Assembly: GCA_039916305.1 (NCBI GenBank)
Contig: JBDSLR010000025.1
Location: 1 to 64,000 of the forward strand
Length of the DNA stretch: 64,000 bases
From: JACMLD01 sp039916305
Lineage (GTDB): Bacteria; Bacteroidota; Bacteroidia; Chitinophagales; Chitinophagaceae
Direction of reading: 5' to 3'
Shown one piece after another: positions 52,873-62,330 of this stretch. The position numbers and the translations under genes were made by a program. The notes under the pieces were generated by a model, which did no database searches, was not told the DNA's origin, and worked only from the letters and a program-made list of their open reading frames with translations. Position 1 is the first letter of the stretch; each line of letters starts with the position of its first letter.

Positions 52873-54384
52873 CTACCCGTGAAATGCCTGTGAGTCCTGC
52901 TCAAGCTTCAAATACACCCCATTTGTCCAGCCAAAACCATCCTGGTTTGGGTATTCGCCACCGCCGGCTTGGGTGGTAGTATCTGCAACATTGTATTTCT
53001 CCATCATTTTGCCGGTTGCTGCATACACTTTTTCGTTCACCGTCATCCAGCGCGCTTTAATCTCTGCCGCCAGGCGATGATGGCCATAATTTTTTAACCC
53101 GTTCCATGCCATCCATTGCAACGGTGCCCAGCCATTAGGAGCATCCCATTGCTGGCCGGTATTATTGAGGGTTGTTAATAAGCCGCCCTGCTGTAGAAAG
53201 TTTTCTTCTAACACCCTGGCAACCTGTGCTGCCTGCCGGGCATCCGCTACTTTGAAAAATAAGGGGTAGGCGGCTGCCAGCGTAAAGTGTTTGCATTGTG
53301 TATGCTCAATAAAATTATAATCAAAATAAAAGCCTTTGCTTTCACTGAAACAAAACTGCTGAATGGCTTTTTTGCGCGCATTAATTTTTTCGCTGAACAC
53401 ACTAACCAGGTCCGGTTCTTTTAGCAACGAATATATCTTATGTAATATTTCTTCTGCATGCAGTAGCAGGCAGTTTAAATCAACTGGTATTAAATGAGTT
53501 GTTTCAATAGTCGTCATCTGCCGGCCATCTTTAAACCAGCGGCTGCTAAAATCCCAGCCAGATTCTGCTGCAGCACGTATATGGCGGTAAACAATTGCGT
53601 CGTCACTTCCCGTTTTTTGGGCCAGCCGGATATCTTCAGTATATGCTTCCGGCCTCGGCGTATCATTATCGTCCCAATAACGGTTGAGAAGGTTGTCGCC
53701 TGGCAATTTAACCACGCGGCGGTGCGTATTTTTTTCATCAGTAAGATGTGCAGATCCATCCATCCAGAATGCGTATTCTTTTTCTAACTGCGGACGGTAT
53801 TGCAATAATACCTGCGCTCCTTTTTCTTCTGCAAGCAGTACCAGCATCAACGAAAAAAATGGTGGCTGGGAACGGCCAAGGTAGTAGGTTCTGTTTGCGT
53901 TGGGAATAAAACCAAACTGATCAATGAGGTAAGCAAAATTAGCCAGCATATTTTCTATAATGTCAAAGCGGTTACTTACCTGCAGGCCCAGCATTGTAAA
54001 ATAGCTGTCCCAATAGTACACTTCCCTGAACCTGCCGCCTGGTACAATGTAAGGATGGGGCAGCGGGATAAGCGTGCCTGCTGCGGCAGCTGGTTGCCTG
54101 GTAAGCACCTCCCATAAGTCATGCAGGTGCTGCAATATGGGTTTGCTGGCGGATACATAATCACTTGCTGTCTTAACCGGAAAAATAAAATGCGCGGAGA
54201 CAAAATTTTTAAGGCTAAAGCCCTGCTGCTGTTTTCCTATTTCATATGCCCCTGCAATGGCGGCCGGGTTGCCGATGGGTTCACAGTCAACAAAATATTT
54301 TGAATCAGGAAAAACTTCCTGCAACTGAACATCTCTGTACAGGGAAGCAAGCGATTCGATAAAAAAAATATCCTGCTGGAGCAT
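52873..54384 (-). CDS. treF: Trehalase, GH37, cytoplasmic type
   Basis: A 503-residue enzyme that splits trehalose into two glucose molecules. Both trehalase signatures are seen: PGGRFREVYYWDSYF at 115-129 and QWDAPNGWAPLQW later in the chain. The catalytic acid Asp lies in AAESGWDFSSRW, and the basic Glu in the MMEKYN end segment. No signal peptide is present, so it acts in the cytoplasm. An MFS transporter gene lies 119 bases upstream on the same strand, which suggests import of trehalose followed by hydrolysis. Confidence 0.93.
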   Translation of the reverse strand: MLQQDIFFIESLASLYRDVQLQEVFPDSKYFVDCEPIGNPAAIAGAYEIGKQQQGFSLKNFVSAHFIFPVKTASDYVSASKPILQHLHDLWEVLTRQPAAAAGTLIPLPHPYIVPGGRFREVYYWDSYFTMLGLQVSNRFDIIENMLANFAYLIDQFGFIPNANRTYYLGRSQPPFFSLMLVLLAEEKGAQVLLQYRPQLEKEYAFWMDGSAHLTDEKNTHRRVVKLPGDNLLNRYWDDNDTPRPEAYTEDIRLAQKTGSDDAIVYRHIRAAAESGWDFSSRWFKDGRQMTTIETTHLIPVDLNCLLLHAEEILHKIYSLLKEPDLVSVFSEKINARKKAIQQFCFSESKGFYFDYNFIEHTQCKHFTLAAAYPLFFKVADARQAAQVARVLEENFLQQGGLLTTLNNTGQQWDAPNGWAPLQWMAWNGLKNYGHHRLAAEIKARWMTVNEKVYAATGKMMEKYNVADTTTQAGGGEYPNQDGFGWTNGVYLKLEQDSQAFHG

Positions 54385-54503
54385 AAGAATAGAAATAGGG
54401 TATAATAATTAGAATTCAGGGCATCTCTAAAAACGATTTTTTTAACTACTTACCTCCCGTCATGTTCTCAGCAAGAAAGAAAAAGGGAGATACAAAATGT
54501 TCG

Positions 54504-55745
54504 TCAGGTTGTTGCGATTGCTTTTGACTGATATTTTCTGAATATAAAAAGGCATACCATTAAAATAGCGATTGGTATAAGCGAAAAATAAAATGCCCGC
54601 TGCCCCCCTGTTTTATCGGCATCAAAAACCTGCCCCATTATCAGTGAACCGGCAGTGCCGCCCAGCGCAGAGAATATAATGATCAGGCCAGACATGAGTC
54701 CGTGTTTCGGTTTAGGTAAAGAAGTTAAGATGGCCGAATTAATAGACGGATATATCGGTGCCAGGAATAAACCTATCAGTGGAAACATAAAAGCTGCAAG
54801 GGGTGCGTCTCCCCAGCCGGTATAGGTTTTACCCGCCGTATCCTTTGCCAGCGGCAGCGCAACAAAGATCAAAAGCGTGGCCAGCAAAAGACAGCCTGCC
54901 AATACATAAAACCAGTTAAATCTTTTTAAAACGAGCCCTGCAAGAAACCGGCCCAGCGCAGTGGAGCCGGCTAAAATACTGCCCATTTGAATACTTAATG
55001 CGGCGGGGAGCATCAGCACTTTATTATTAAAGGTGGGTAGAAAATTCTGGATACTCTGCTCAATCAAAACATAAAAAAACGCGGAAGCAATAAACGCCAG
55101 CACAATTGGTTTGAACATGAGTGTAAACATTTCACCAAATTCCTGTACCATGGGTTTGCTTTCCGTTTTTGCAGCTGACTCATCCAGTTGCGCACCCATC
55201 AGTAAAACAAGTGCCAGCAGGGAGAGCCCACCCAGCAGGTAGTACGCATTCAGCCAGGCGGTTGATTGCGGGTTTGCACTGTCTGCAAAAGAGCCAAAAT
55301 AAAAATACAGGGTTAAGTTGCCTATCATGAAAAATGATTCAATAAAATTCATGAGGCTGATGTGTTCTTTGGTATCTTTTGTGATGATGCCAATGATGCT
55401 GTATACCGACATCTTTATCAAAGCAAAGCAGGAGCCAATGGCTACAAACAATAATTTAACAGCCAAAAACCCAGGTGTACTGGGAATAATAAAACATACC
55501 AGTGCAATAACACCCAGCGACAGCATCATGGCCTTTTTGTAACCAAACCTGGTAATATAAGACGAAACTAAAAATGAAATAATGGCAATGCTCAGGTCTT
55601 TGCAGGGGTCAATCCAGGAAGCGGCACCTTTTGTTACACCAAAGCTGTTCTGCACATTTAATATAGCTACGCCGGAACTGTTGAGCAAGATGGCAAATAC
55701 ATAATAATTAATAAACAGGGATAGTTTGATTCTCCAGTTTTGCAT
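54504..55745 (-). CDS. MFS-family transporter, probably sugar
   Basis: A 413-residue major facilitator with about 12 membrane segments, such as LSLFINYYVFAILLNSSGVA, DLSIAIISFLVSSYITRFGY, MMLSLGVIALVCFIIPSTPG, FLAVKLLFVAIGSCFALIKM, AFIASAFFYVLIEQSIQNFL and the last, FYFSLIPIAILMVCLFIFRK. RFGYKKAMMLS after the second segment is the usual loop motif. The start is placed at the ATG at 55745, where the first membrane segment fits; an ATG 33 codons earlier (55844) is possible. The trehalase gene downstream on the same strand suggests trehalose or a related disaccharide as the substrate, by context. Confidence 0.8.
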   Translation of the reverse strand: MQNWRIKLSLFINYYVFAILLNSSGVAILNVQNSFGVTKGAASWIDPCKDLSIAIISFLVSSYITRFGYKKAMMLSLGVIALVCFIIPSTPGFLAVKLLFVAIGSCFALIKMSVYSIIGIITKDTKEHISLMNFIESFFMIGNLTLYFYFGSFADSANPQSTAWLNAYYLLGGLSLLALVLLMGAQLDESAAKTESKPMVQEFGEMFTLMFKPIVLAFIASAFFYVLIEQSIQNFLPTFNNKVLMLPAALSIQMGSILAGSTALGRFLAGLVLKRFNWFYVLAGCLLLATLLIFVALPLAKDTAGKTYTGWGDAPLAAFMFPLIGLFLAPIYPSINSAILTSLPKPKHGLMSGLIIIFSALGGTAGSLIMGQVFDADKTGGQRAFYFSLIPIAILMVCLFIFRKYQSKAIATT

Positions 55746-56022
55746 TCGTTCTTTTTTAGGCAAGGGATCATTGGTTGACCCGGATAAAGGTAGAGAGAAT
55801 TTAGTATCATAAAATTGAGCAAACAGTACAGTTTTAATACTCAATTAATGAATGCTTGTTGGCAGTTATTAAGTTCAATAGAAAAGATTAACCGAAGGAA
55901 CGATGAGGTTTAGTGTGTAAGATGCAAATATGATAAGAATAGCATGGCAGATGCAAAACAACGCAGTAGTTCACGGCTTGACTACGAGCGATCGAGGCAG
56001 GGTAACTAAAGCTTACAGACTG

Positions 56023-59000
56023 CTATGCTATATTAAGCCAGGTATTCAAAACGTTTTCAAGTTCGTCCAGCGCGAAAGGTTTTGAAATATAGTCATTCAT
56101 GCCAGCCTCCATACACCTGTCCCGGTCTTCTTTCATAGCATCTGCAGTAAGTGCTATAACGGGTATATTGCAAAGCGGTGCGGGCAAAAGACGTAATTGG
56201 GCAGTAGCAGAAAACCCGTCCATCTCGGGCATATTGATATCCATAAAAATCATATCGGGCAGGTTATCTGCCAGCAGTGCAATCACTTCCTTACCATTGG
56301 TGGCTTTTAAAACACGCAGACCCATTTTACCCAGTATTTCAGAGATAAGCAGCATATTAACCGGTTCATCTTCTGCTACCAGTATAGTGGCTGCGCGGAT
56401 TAATTTTTTTAGTGTTGGTTTGGTGAATTGTATAGCTTCCTGCTTTACCCGTTTACTGAATAAAGTAGACAGCAGGTTATCAAGCTCGTGCAATTTCACC
56501 GGTTTTGATAATAATTTTACAGCACCTTTTCTTTCTGCCTGGTAACTTTCCATCGTTTTTTCCAGGGAGGGAAGCATCAGGACAACCGGGATGGATGTAT
56601 CATCAGACTGCCGCGCTATTTCGCTGGCCAATACCAGCCCATCCATGCCGGGCATTTGGTAGTCAGTTATCACCAAATCAACAACGGTTTCATTTTTTGC
56701 CACGATGGATAAATACTGTAAAGCCTCTGCAGCATTGGCTGCAAGTGTGCAGTTTATATTCAGGTAGCTGAAAATACCTTTCATCAACTGGCGGCTGGCT
56801 TCATTATCATCCACTACCAGTACATGCTTTAGCGAAGGTTTGTCGCCGGGTTGCAGCATCGGCTGTTCGTCAATTACTTCCAGTGAAAGCTGTAAAGTGA
56901 ACATGCTGCCGAGGCCAGGCTCGCTGACCACCGTTAGTGTGCCACCCATTAACTCTGCCAGGTTTTTGGAGATGGTTAAGCCCAGCCCTGTACCACCATA
57001 CTTACGTGTGGTGGAGGAATCTGCCTGGGTAAAACCTTCAAAAATTTTATTTATTTTTTCAGGGGCGATGCCAATACCTGAGTCTTTAACAGAGATACTT
57101 ACAGCAACATATTTTTTACCCTCTTTATCAAAGGCAGCTTGTTGCTTAAGTTCAATAAAAATTTCTCCCTGCGCGGTAAATTTAATGGCATTACCCAGCA
57201 GGTTTACCAGTACCTGGCGGATGCGCACAGAGTCTCCGCTGATGACAGCAGGCAGGCAGGGGTCTGCCCAGAACAATACTTCCAGTTTTTTCTCATGCGC
57301 CTTTACATTCAATAAATCAATAGCCTCTTCTATGAGTTCATGCAATGGAAATGATGTACAGTCGATCAGTAATTTACCGGCTTCTATTTTAGAGAAATCG
57401 AGTATGTCATTAATGATACCAAGCAGGCCCTGGGCAGATTTTTTCACATTCTGCAGGTAACCCCGCTGTGATTTTTGCAATTCTGTAGTAAGCACCAGGT
57501 CTGTAAATCCAAGGATACCGTTCATGGGTGTGCGCAGTTCGTGGCTCATATTGGCCATAAATTCACTCTTGGCCCGGCTTGCTTTTTCTGCTATTTCTTT
57601 TGCATGTAAAATTTCATGCTGCAGTTCCAGTTGTTCAATAGCAGCGGCAAGCGTAGCCGCAAAGGAATGCAGTATGGTAAATTCAGTAGCCGTCCATTGC
57701 CTTTCAGATTTGCATTCTTTAATAGCAATATGACCCCATAAAATGTTTTTTACAAAAATTGGGATGAGTACTATTGATTTTACGTTAAGCTGATAATAGT
57801 TTTTTTGTAAGGCTTCATCTGCCAGTTCGGTAACCGGCGATGCATATATTTCATTCTGCTGCAATGTTTGCAAAACAGCTGATGCAGCTGAGAAGGGCGA
57901 AGCAATAACAGTGCTGACGTTGTTCCTGTTATTTGAACCGGCCGTATTCCAATAAGCAATCTGCTGTATCATGTCTTCCTGCTGCGCATCATACAGATTT
58001 TTGTAAACTGAAATAATATCAACCTGCATTTTTACACCCAATAAGAAAACACCTTCGCCAATGGCTTCTTCCAGGTTTTTATTACTTATCAGCTGGTGGG
58101 TAGCCTCCGATACCGCCTGTAATAACTGATCTTTTTTGCGCAGGTCTTCTTCTACTTTTTTTAATGCGGTGATATCATGAGCAAATCCGAGAATACCCCA
58201 GATTTTTCCTTTTTCATCCAGCAGCGGCACTTTGGTAGTACTGAAATAATGCAGTTCACCGTTTACAAAATTCTGCTCATTAGCGATGTATTTTCCTTTT
58301 CCGGTTGCAATAATTTCATTTTCATCTGTCCAGAAACCACGAATATTCTTCTCTGCATTTCCTACCACTGTATCTTCCGGAAAGCCAAGTTCCAAATCAT
58401 TTTTGCCTACCATGGTTGCAGGCGTCAGCTGCAGTGAAGCGGCATGCGCCTTGTTAACCATTATGAAGCGATGATCAGTATTTTTGATAAAAATCCAGTC
58501 CGGGGTAGCATCTATTACTGTTCTCAGTAACTCTTCTGATTGTTTTACATCAGACAGCAGCATTTCTTTTTGCGCTTCCGCCTGTTTTATGTCTGTGATA
58601 TTGTGTGCAAAACCAAGTACACCCCATACATTGCCCGCATCATCTCTGAGTGGTGCTTTTACAATACTGAAATAATGCAGTTCACCATTTACCCAGGCCG
58701 TTTCTTCACTTATGTTTTTTGTGCTGCCTGTACGTATTACATCATCATCATCCTGCCAGAAACCACGGATGCCTTTTGTGATGTTTCCCTTTACCTGTTC
58801 TTCTTTAAAACCCAGTTCAATATCGTTTTTGCCTATAATGTCTTCCGGCGTAAGATGCAGAAGACTTGCATAGGCTTTATTTACCATTACATGCCGGTAA
58901 CCGGTATCTTTTATGAAAATAAGGTCCGGTGTAGCGTCAATTACTGAGCGCAGCAATGCTTCAGACTGTTTTACTTCTGCCAGCAATTGTTTTTTATGCG

Positions 59001-60813
59001 CTTCCGTTTTTTTTCGTTCAGTGATATTGCGGGAGGTACAGATCAACTTATTCAGCCGGTCTTTTTCCTGCACAGGTTTAATAATGCTCTCCAGCCAGAT
59101 ATGCTCTCCATTTTTATGCAGCATACGGTAACGCAGCAACAACAACGGACTATTGTGAATAGAGGCACTGCCCTGCGTGGGGATAAAACGCTTGTGGTCG
59201 TCGGGGTGCACAAATTCCATCATATTCTTGCCCATCACTTCTGCCGGCGTATACCCCAGTACGGTTTGCACAGATGGGGAGATGTACTCAATAATGGCAG
59301 TGGAAGAATGAACGCTGATGATATCTTCTGAATGCTCTGCCAGCAGGCGGTACTGCTGTTCACTTTTCAGTAGCGCTGCTTCTGTTTCTTTGTGTGTGGT
59401 GATGTCCATTACAATACCAAACCTGTACTGCTCATTCATGGCTTTCCCCTTTACAAAAACATGTTTCAGCAGCCCCTGTTTGGTAACGATGCGGTAAGAA
59501 ATGGATGACTCATGATCCTTATAATGTTTGGCCGAGCGTATTTTTTCCCGTTCGGCTGCTATCGATGGTCTGTCATCCGGGAATACAAATGTTTCAATAA
59601 ACAGGTCCATTGCTATAGAGTCCGGTTCGCCAGCGCCAAGACCAAGTAACGACTTCATCTCCGCACTCAGTATGAAATCCTGGGTTTCTATATTATATTT
59701 CCAGGAGCCCATGTGGGCATACCCCATTGCATAGGACAAAGTTTGAATGGCTTCTTCTTTACTTTGCTGTGCCAGTATTTTATCGGATACATCCAGCCCT
59801 ATACCCTGTATTTCCATTAATGTATTGTCATCGCTGAACAATGCAATAAACTCCCATTCTGTCCATAGAAATTTTTTGCTTTTGCAAATGGGTTTGCGAA
59901 TAAGAATACGGAAAATTTTGCCGGGAGTTTGCAAGCATTGTTCCGCTACTTCTTTACAGCGCTGTACATCTTTTGGAAATATGGTATTGTAGTAAGGGGT
60001 GTTAAAAAGGTTGTCCAAATTGTACCCAAAAGTTTTCAGGAACGCCGGGTTAGCGAAAGTGAAATTGCCCTGTTGGTTTAGCCGGATAACATAATTGGTT
60101 TGAGAATTTAATATGGAAGACAAGTATTTTTTTTCATGCAGCAATTCAACCTTGGCGAGTTGCAGCCTGCTTAAATTATTCTTATTGCTGCGCAGCAGGG
60201 GCTCTATTACCAACAAGGCCAGGCAGGCTATTGCAATCAGCAGTGATATGAATTTATTGGTATTCAGCTTTGCCGTATTCCGCTCTTTCTGCAGCAGTAG
60301 TGGTACCGTCTTGCTGGTGATATCGTCCAGGGCATTCAACAACCTGCTCTCATCCAGCCTTAAACGGTTGGTATACACAGCTGCATTGGTAATAAGGGTA
60401 GCCGGACTGGCGCTGGCAATTTCATGGGCTGTTACCTGCATGTGGCGGGCATATACATCTGCATCATTGCTTAATTGGGGGCTGACTGTTTTTGCCGGTT
60501 GCAGTATATGGATTTGCTGCAGCAGTAACAGTTCCTGTTTTTCAAAAACAGTAATGGCCAGTGCCAGTTGCTGCTGGGTTTCTGCAATAACGGGTTCAGT
60601 AAGTCCGGTGTTTAATAAAAGCAGCAGGCAATTGTTTGCAATGCGCTGCCCCAGCATGCGCTGTGCAGCAGTGGTGTTCACTATTTCCGCCAGGCGTTTG
60701 TTTTCTTTTGATGCTGCTGTTAACAGGTAGTAAGTAAAGAAATTGAACAGTAAAACAACTGCTATACTTACCAGGGTTACACGTATTATTTTTCTAAAGT
60801 TCACAGGGCTCAT
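56023..60813 (-). CDS. Orphan hybrid sensor kinase: five PAS, GAF, HisKA, HATPase, two receivers
   Basis: A 1596-residue membrane kinase. A membrane helix (about 12-32) is followed by a PilJ/NIT-type periplasmic part (NTTAAQRMLGQRIANNCLLL) and a second helix (about 188-208). Then come five PAS domains, roughly 235-350, 355-480, 485-605, 625-755 and 770-890, with the last two nearly duplicates (both SVIDATPD or TVIDATPD, LELGF or IELGF, and VLGFAHNITD or ILGFAHDITA). A GAF domain (about 905-1060), HisKA with FMANMSHELRTPMNGILGFT and HATPase motifs NLLGNAIKFTA, DSGIGIAP, KYGGTGLGLTIS follow, then two receivers (VITDYQMP and IFMDINMP; KPVKLH and KPFALD). No HPt or DNA-binding domain is present, and no regulator lies nearby, so its output partner is elsewhere. 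Confidence 0.9.
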   Translation of the reverse strand: MSPVNFRKIIRVTLVSIAVVLLFNFFTYYLLTAASKENKRLAEIVNTTAAQRMLGQRIANNCLLLLLNTGLTEPVIAETQQQLALAITVFEKQELLLLQQIHILQPAKTVSPQLSNDADVYARHMQVTAHEIASASPATLITNAAVYTNRLRLDESRLLNALDDITSKTVPLLLQKERNTAKLNTNKFISLLIAIACLALLVIEPLLRSNKNNLSRLQLAKVELLHEKKYLSSILNSQTNYVIRLNQQGNFTFANPAFLKTFGYNLDNLFNTPYYNTIFPKDVQRCKEVAEQCLQTPGKIFRILIRKPICKSKKFLWTEWEFIALFSDDNTLMEIQGIGLDVSDKILAQQSKEEAIQTLSYAMGYAHMGSWKYNIETQDFILSAEMKSLLGLGAGEPDSIAMDLFIETFVFPDDRPSIAAEREKIRSAKHYKDHESSISYRIVTKQGLLKHVFVKGKAMNEQYRFGIVMDITTHKETEAALLKSEQQYRLLAEHSEDIISVHSSTAIIEYISPSVQTVLGYTPAEVMGKNMMEFVHPDDHKRFIPTQGSASIHNSPLLLLRYRMLHKNGEHIWLESIIKPVQEKDRLNKLICTSRNITERKKTEAHKKQLLAEVKQSEALLRSVIDATPDLIFIKDTGYRHVMVNKAYASLLHLTPEDIIGKNDIELGFKEEQVKGNITKGIRGFWQDDDDVIRTGSTKNISEETAWVNGELHYFSIVKAPLRDDAGNVWGVLGFAHNITDIKQAEAQKEMLLSDVKQSEELLRTVIDATPDWIFIKNTDHRFIMVNKAHAASLQLTPATMVGKNDLELGFPEDTVVGNAEKNIRGFWTDENEIIATGKGKYIANEQNFVNGELHYFSTTKVPLLDEKGKIWGILGFAHDITALKKVEEDLRKKDQLLQAVSEATHQLISNKNLEEAIGEGVFLLGVKMQVDIISVYKNLYDAQQEDMIQQIAYWNTAGSNNRNNVSTVIASPFSAASAVLQTLQQNEIYASPVTELADEALQKNYYQLNVKSIVLIPIFVKNILWGHIAIKECKSERQWTATEFTILHSFAATLAAAIEQLELQHEILHAKEIAEKASRAKSEFMANMSHELRTPMNGILGFTDLVLTTELQKSQRGYLQNVKKSAQGLLGIINDILDFSKIEAGKLLIDCTSFPLHELIEEAIDLLNVKAHEKKLEVLFWADPCLPAVISGDSVRIRQVLVNLLGNAIKFTAQGEIFIELKQQAAFDKEGKKYVAVSISVKDSGIGIAPEKINKIFEGFTQADSSTTRKYGGTGLGLTISKNLAELMGGTLTVVSEPGLGSMFTLQLSLEVIDEQPMLQPGDKPSLKHVLVVDDNEASRQLMKGIFSYLNINCTLAANAAEALQYLSIVAKNETVVDLVITDYQMPGMDGLVLASEIARQSDDTSIPVVLMLPSLEKTMESYQAERKGAVKLLSKPVKLHELDNLLSTLFSKRVKQEAIQFTKPTLKKLIRAATILVAEDEPVNMLLISEILGKMGLRVLKATNGKEVIALLADNLPDMIFMDINMPEMDGFSATAQLRLLPAPLCNIPVIALTADAMKEDRDRCMEAGMNDYISKPFALDELENVLNTWLNIA

Positions 60814-61045
60814 GAATTACACATATATATGGAGGTGTATAACAACAAAATGGACTGAATTATTGGCTTATAGGTAATTTTTTAAATGCAGGTTAAGGGT
60901 TTACACGGAGAAGGAAACTGTTTGCTGCATTTACATAATAACTGGTTGGAAAAGTGACTGCAAGTTTACGCGCTTGCTGCACCCGCATCGTATAGACAAA
61001 ATGACCCGGATATATTACAGAAGGATTAAATACTGCCAATAAAAA

Positions 61046-61073
61046 AGCCATTTAAAATTGATTTTAAATGGCT
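61046..61073 (-). terminator. Terminator after mqnC
   Basis: AGCCATTTAAAA, four bases, TTTTAAATGGCT, a perfect 12-base stem, followed on the minus strand by TTTTTT. It lies 21 bases beyond the stop codon at 61094. Confidence 0.85.
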
Positions 61074-61093
61074 GTAGAAAAAGGTTTTTTGTA

Positions 61094-62218
61094 TCAGTAA
61101 TTAATTACCTGTTCTTCTATAGCTGCTGGCAACTGGCGGAACTCATATTGCTGGTTGCGCAACTGGGGTTCAAAACCCGCTTCACTGATGGCTTGCTGGA
61201 TGCCTTTGTAGGTAAAGCGGTGCGGTGCACCAGCGGCACTCACCACATTTTCTTCTATCATGATAGAGCCAAAATCATTGGCACCAGCATGCAAACATAT
61301 TTGCGCCACCTGTTTGCCTACGGTTAGCCAGGAGGCCTGTATATTTTTTACATTGGGCAGCATAATGCGGCTCATAGCTATCATGCGGATGTATTCTTCT
61401 GAGGTAACCAGGTTATGTACACCGCGGATGCGTGCCAGCAAGGTATCTACATCCTGGAAGGTCCAGGGTATAAAAGCAATAAAACCCTTTGCATCAGCAG
61501 GCTTCTTTGCCTGTACTTCACGGATTTTTACCAGGTGTTCAAAACGTTCGCGAATGGTTTCCACATGCCCAAACATCATGGTAGCGGAAGTAGTAAGATT
61601 GAGCTTGTGCGCTTCATGCATAATGGTCAGCCATTCTTCCGTTCCGCATTTGCCCTTGCTGATAAGCCTGCGTACGCGGTCAACCAGTATCTCGGCGCCA
61701 GGACCGGGCAATGAATCGAGCCCTGCTTCTTTCAATGCCGTCAACACCTCCCGGTGGGTTGATTTTGCCAGTTTGGTAATATGCGCCACTTCCGGTGGCC
61801 CCAGTGCATGCAATTTCAAAGTGGGATATAATGCTTTGAGCTGCTTAAAAGTGTCCGTATAGTAGTCAAGCCCTAAACCAGGGTGGTGGCCGCCCTGCAG
61901 CAATAATTGCTCGCCGCCATAACGGAAGGTTTCATCGATCTTGCGTTTATAGGTCTCTATATCAGTAATGTATGCATCTGCGTGGCCGGGTATGCGGTAA
62001 AAATTACAAAATTTGCAATTAGCAATACATACATTGGTGGTATTTACATTGCGGTCTATTATCCAGGTAACTTTTTGATGTGGCACCTGTATTTTTCTGA
62101 GTTCATTGGCAATGTTCATCAGTTCTGTGAGCGGTGCGTTTTCAAACAAATAAACGCCTTCTTCTATGCTGAGAAACTCAAAATTCAGTGCTTTTTGATA
62201 TAATGTAGCTAGTTCCAT
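61094..62218 (-). CDS. mqnC: Cyclic dehypoxanthinyl futalosine synthase MqnC
   Basis: A 374-residue radical SAM enzyme of the futalosine route to menaquinone, converting dehypoxanthinyl futalosine to its cyclic form. The [4Fe-4S] cluster is held by CIANCKFC (Cys64, Cys68, Cys71). LLLQGGHHPGLGLDYYTDTF is typical for MqnC and separates it from CofH and MqnE. Other family blocks are FHALGPP-like KLHALGPPEVAH, GLDSLPGPGAEILVDRVRR and MMFGHVETIRERFEHL. No other menaquinone gene is in the window. It is monocistronic, with a clear terminator and a 112-base gap to the M28 gene upstream. Confidence 0.93.
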   Translation of the reverse strand: MELATLYQKALNFEFLSIEEGVYLFENAPLTELMNIANELRKIQVPHQKVTWIIDRNVNTTNVCIANCKFCNFYRIPGHADAYITDIETYKRKIDETFRYGGEQLLLQGGHHPGLGLDYYTDTFKQLKALYPTLKLHALGPPEVAHITKLAKSTHREVLTALKEAGLDSLPGPGAEILVDRVRRLISKGKCGTEEWLTIMHEAHKLNLTTSATMMFGHVETIRERFEHLVKIREVQAKKPADAKGFIAFIPWTFQDVDTLLARIRGVHNLVTSEEYIRMIAMSRIMLPNVKNIQASWLTVGKQVAQICLHAGANDFGSIMIEENVVSAAGAPHRFTYKGIQQAISEAGFEPQLRNQQYEFRQLPAAIEEQVINY

Positions 62219-62259
62219 AATACTTGTTCTGATAACAAAAGTAGGACTTAATAGTTCAT

Positions 62260-62325
62260 AGTCGACAGTCTGAAGTCAATAGTCAAAACCCGCAACCAAA
62301 GACTACCGACTAATGACTATCGACT
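62260..62325. repeat. AGTC/GACT-rich imperfect hairpin between two genes
   Basis: The left arm AGTCGACAGTCTGAAGTC and AATAGTC (62260-62284) is mirrored by GACTACCGACTAATGACT and ATCGACT (62301-62325), with a 16-base loop. Several AGTC copies and their complements make a 25-base arm with a few mismatches. It lies six bases past the M28 stop codon (62331), so it may act as a terminator, although no T-run follows; it could equally be a dispersed repeat. Confidence 0.55.
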
Positions 62326-62330
62326 CCTGA

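Noticed and set aside
56840..57460. 206-codon plus-strand frame within the hybrid kinase gene
   Set aside because: Antisense shadow of the HisKA/HATPase region; no independent evidence.
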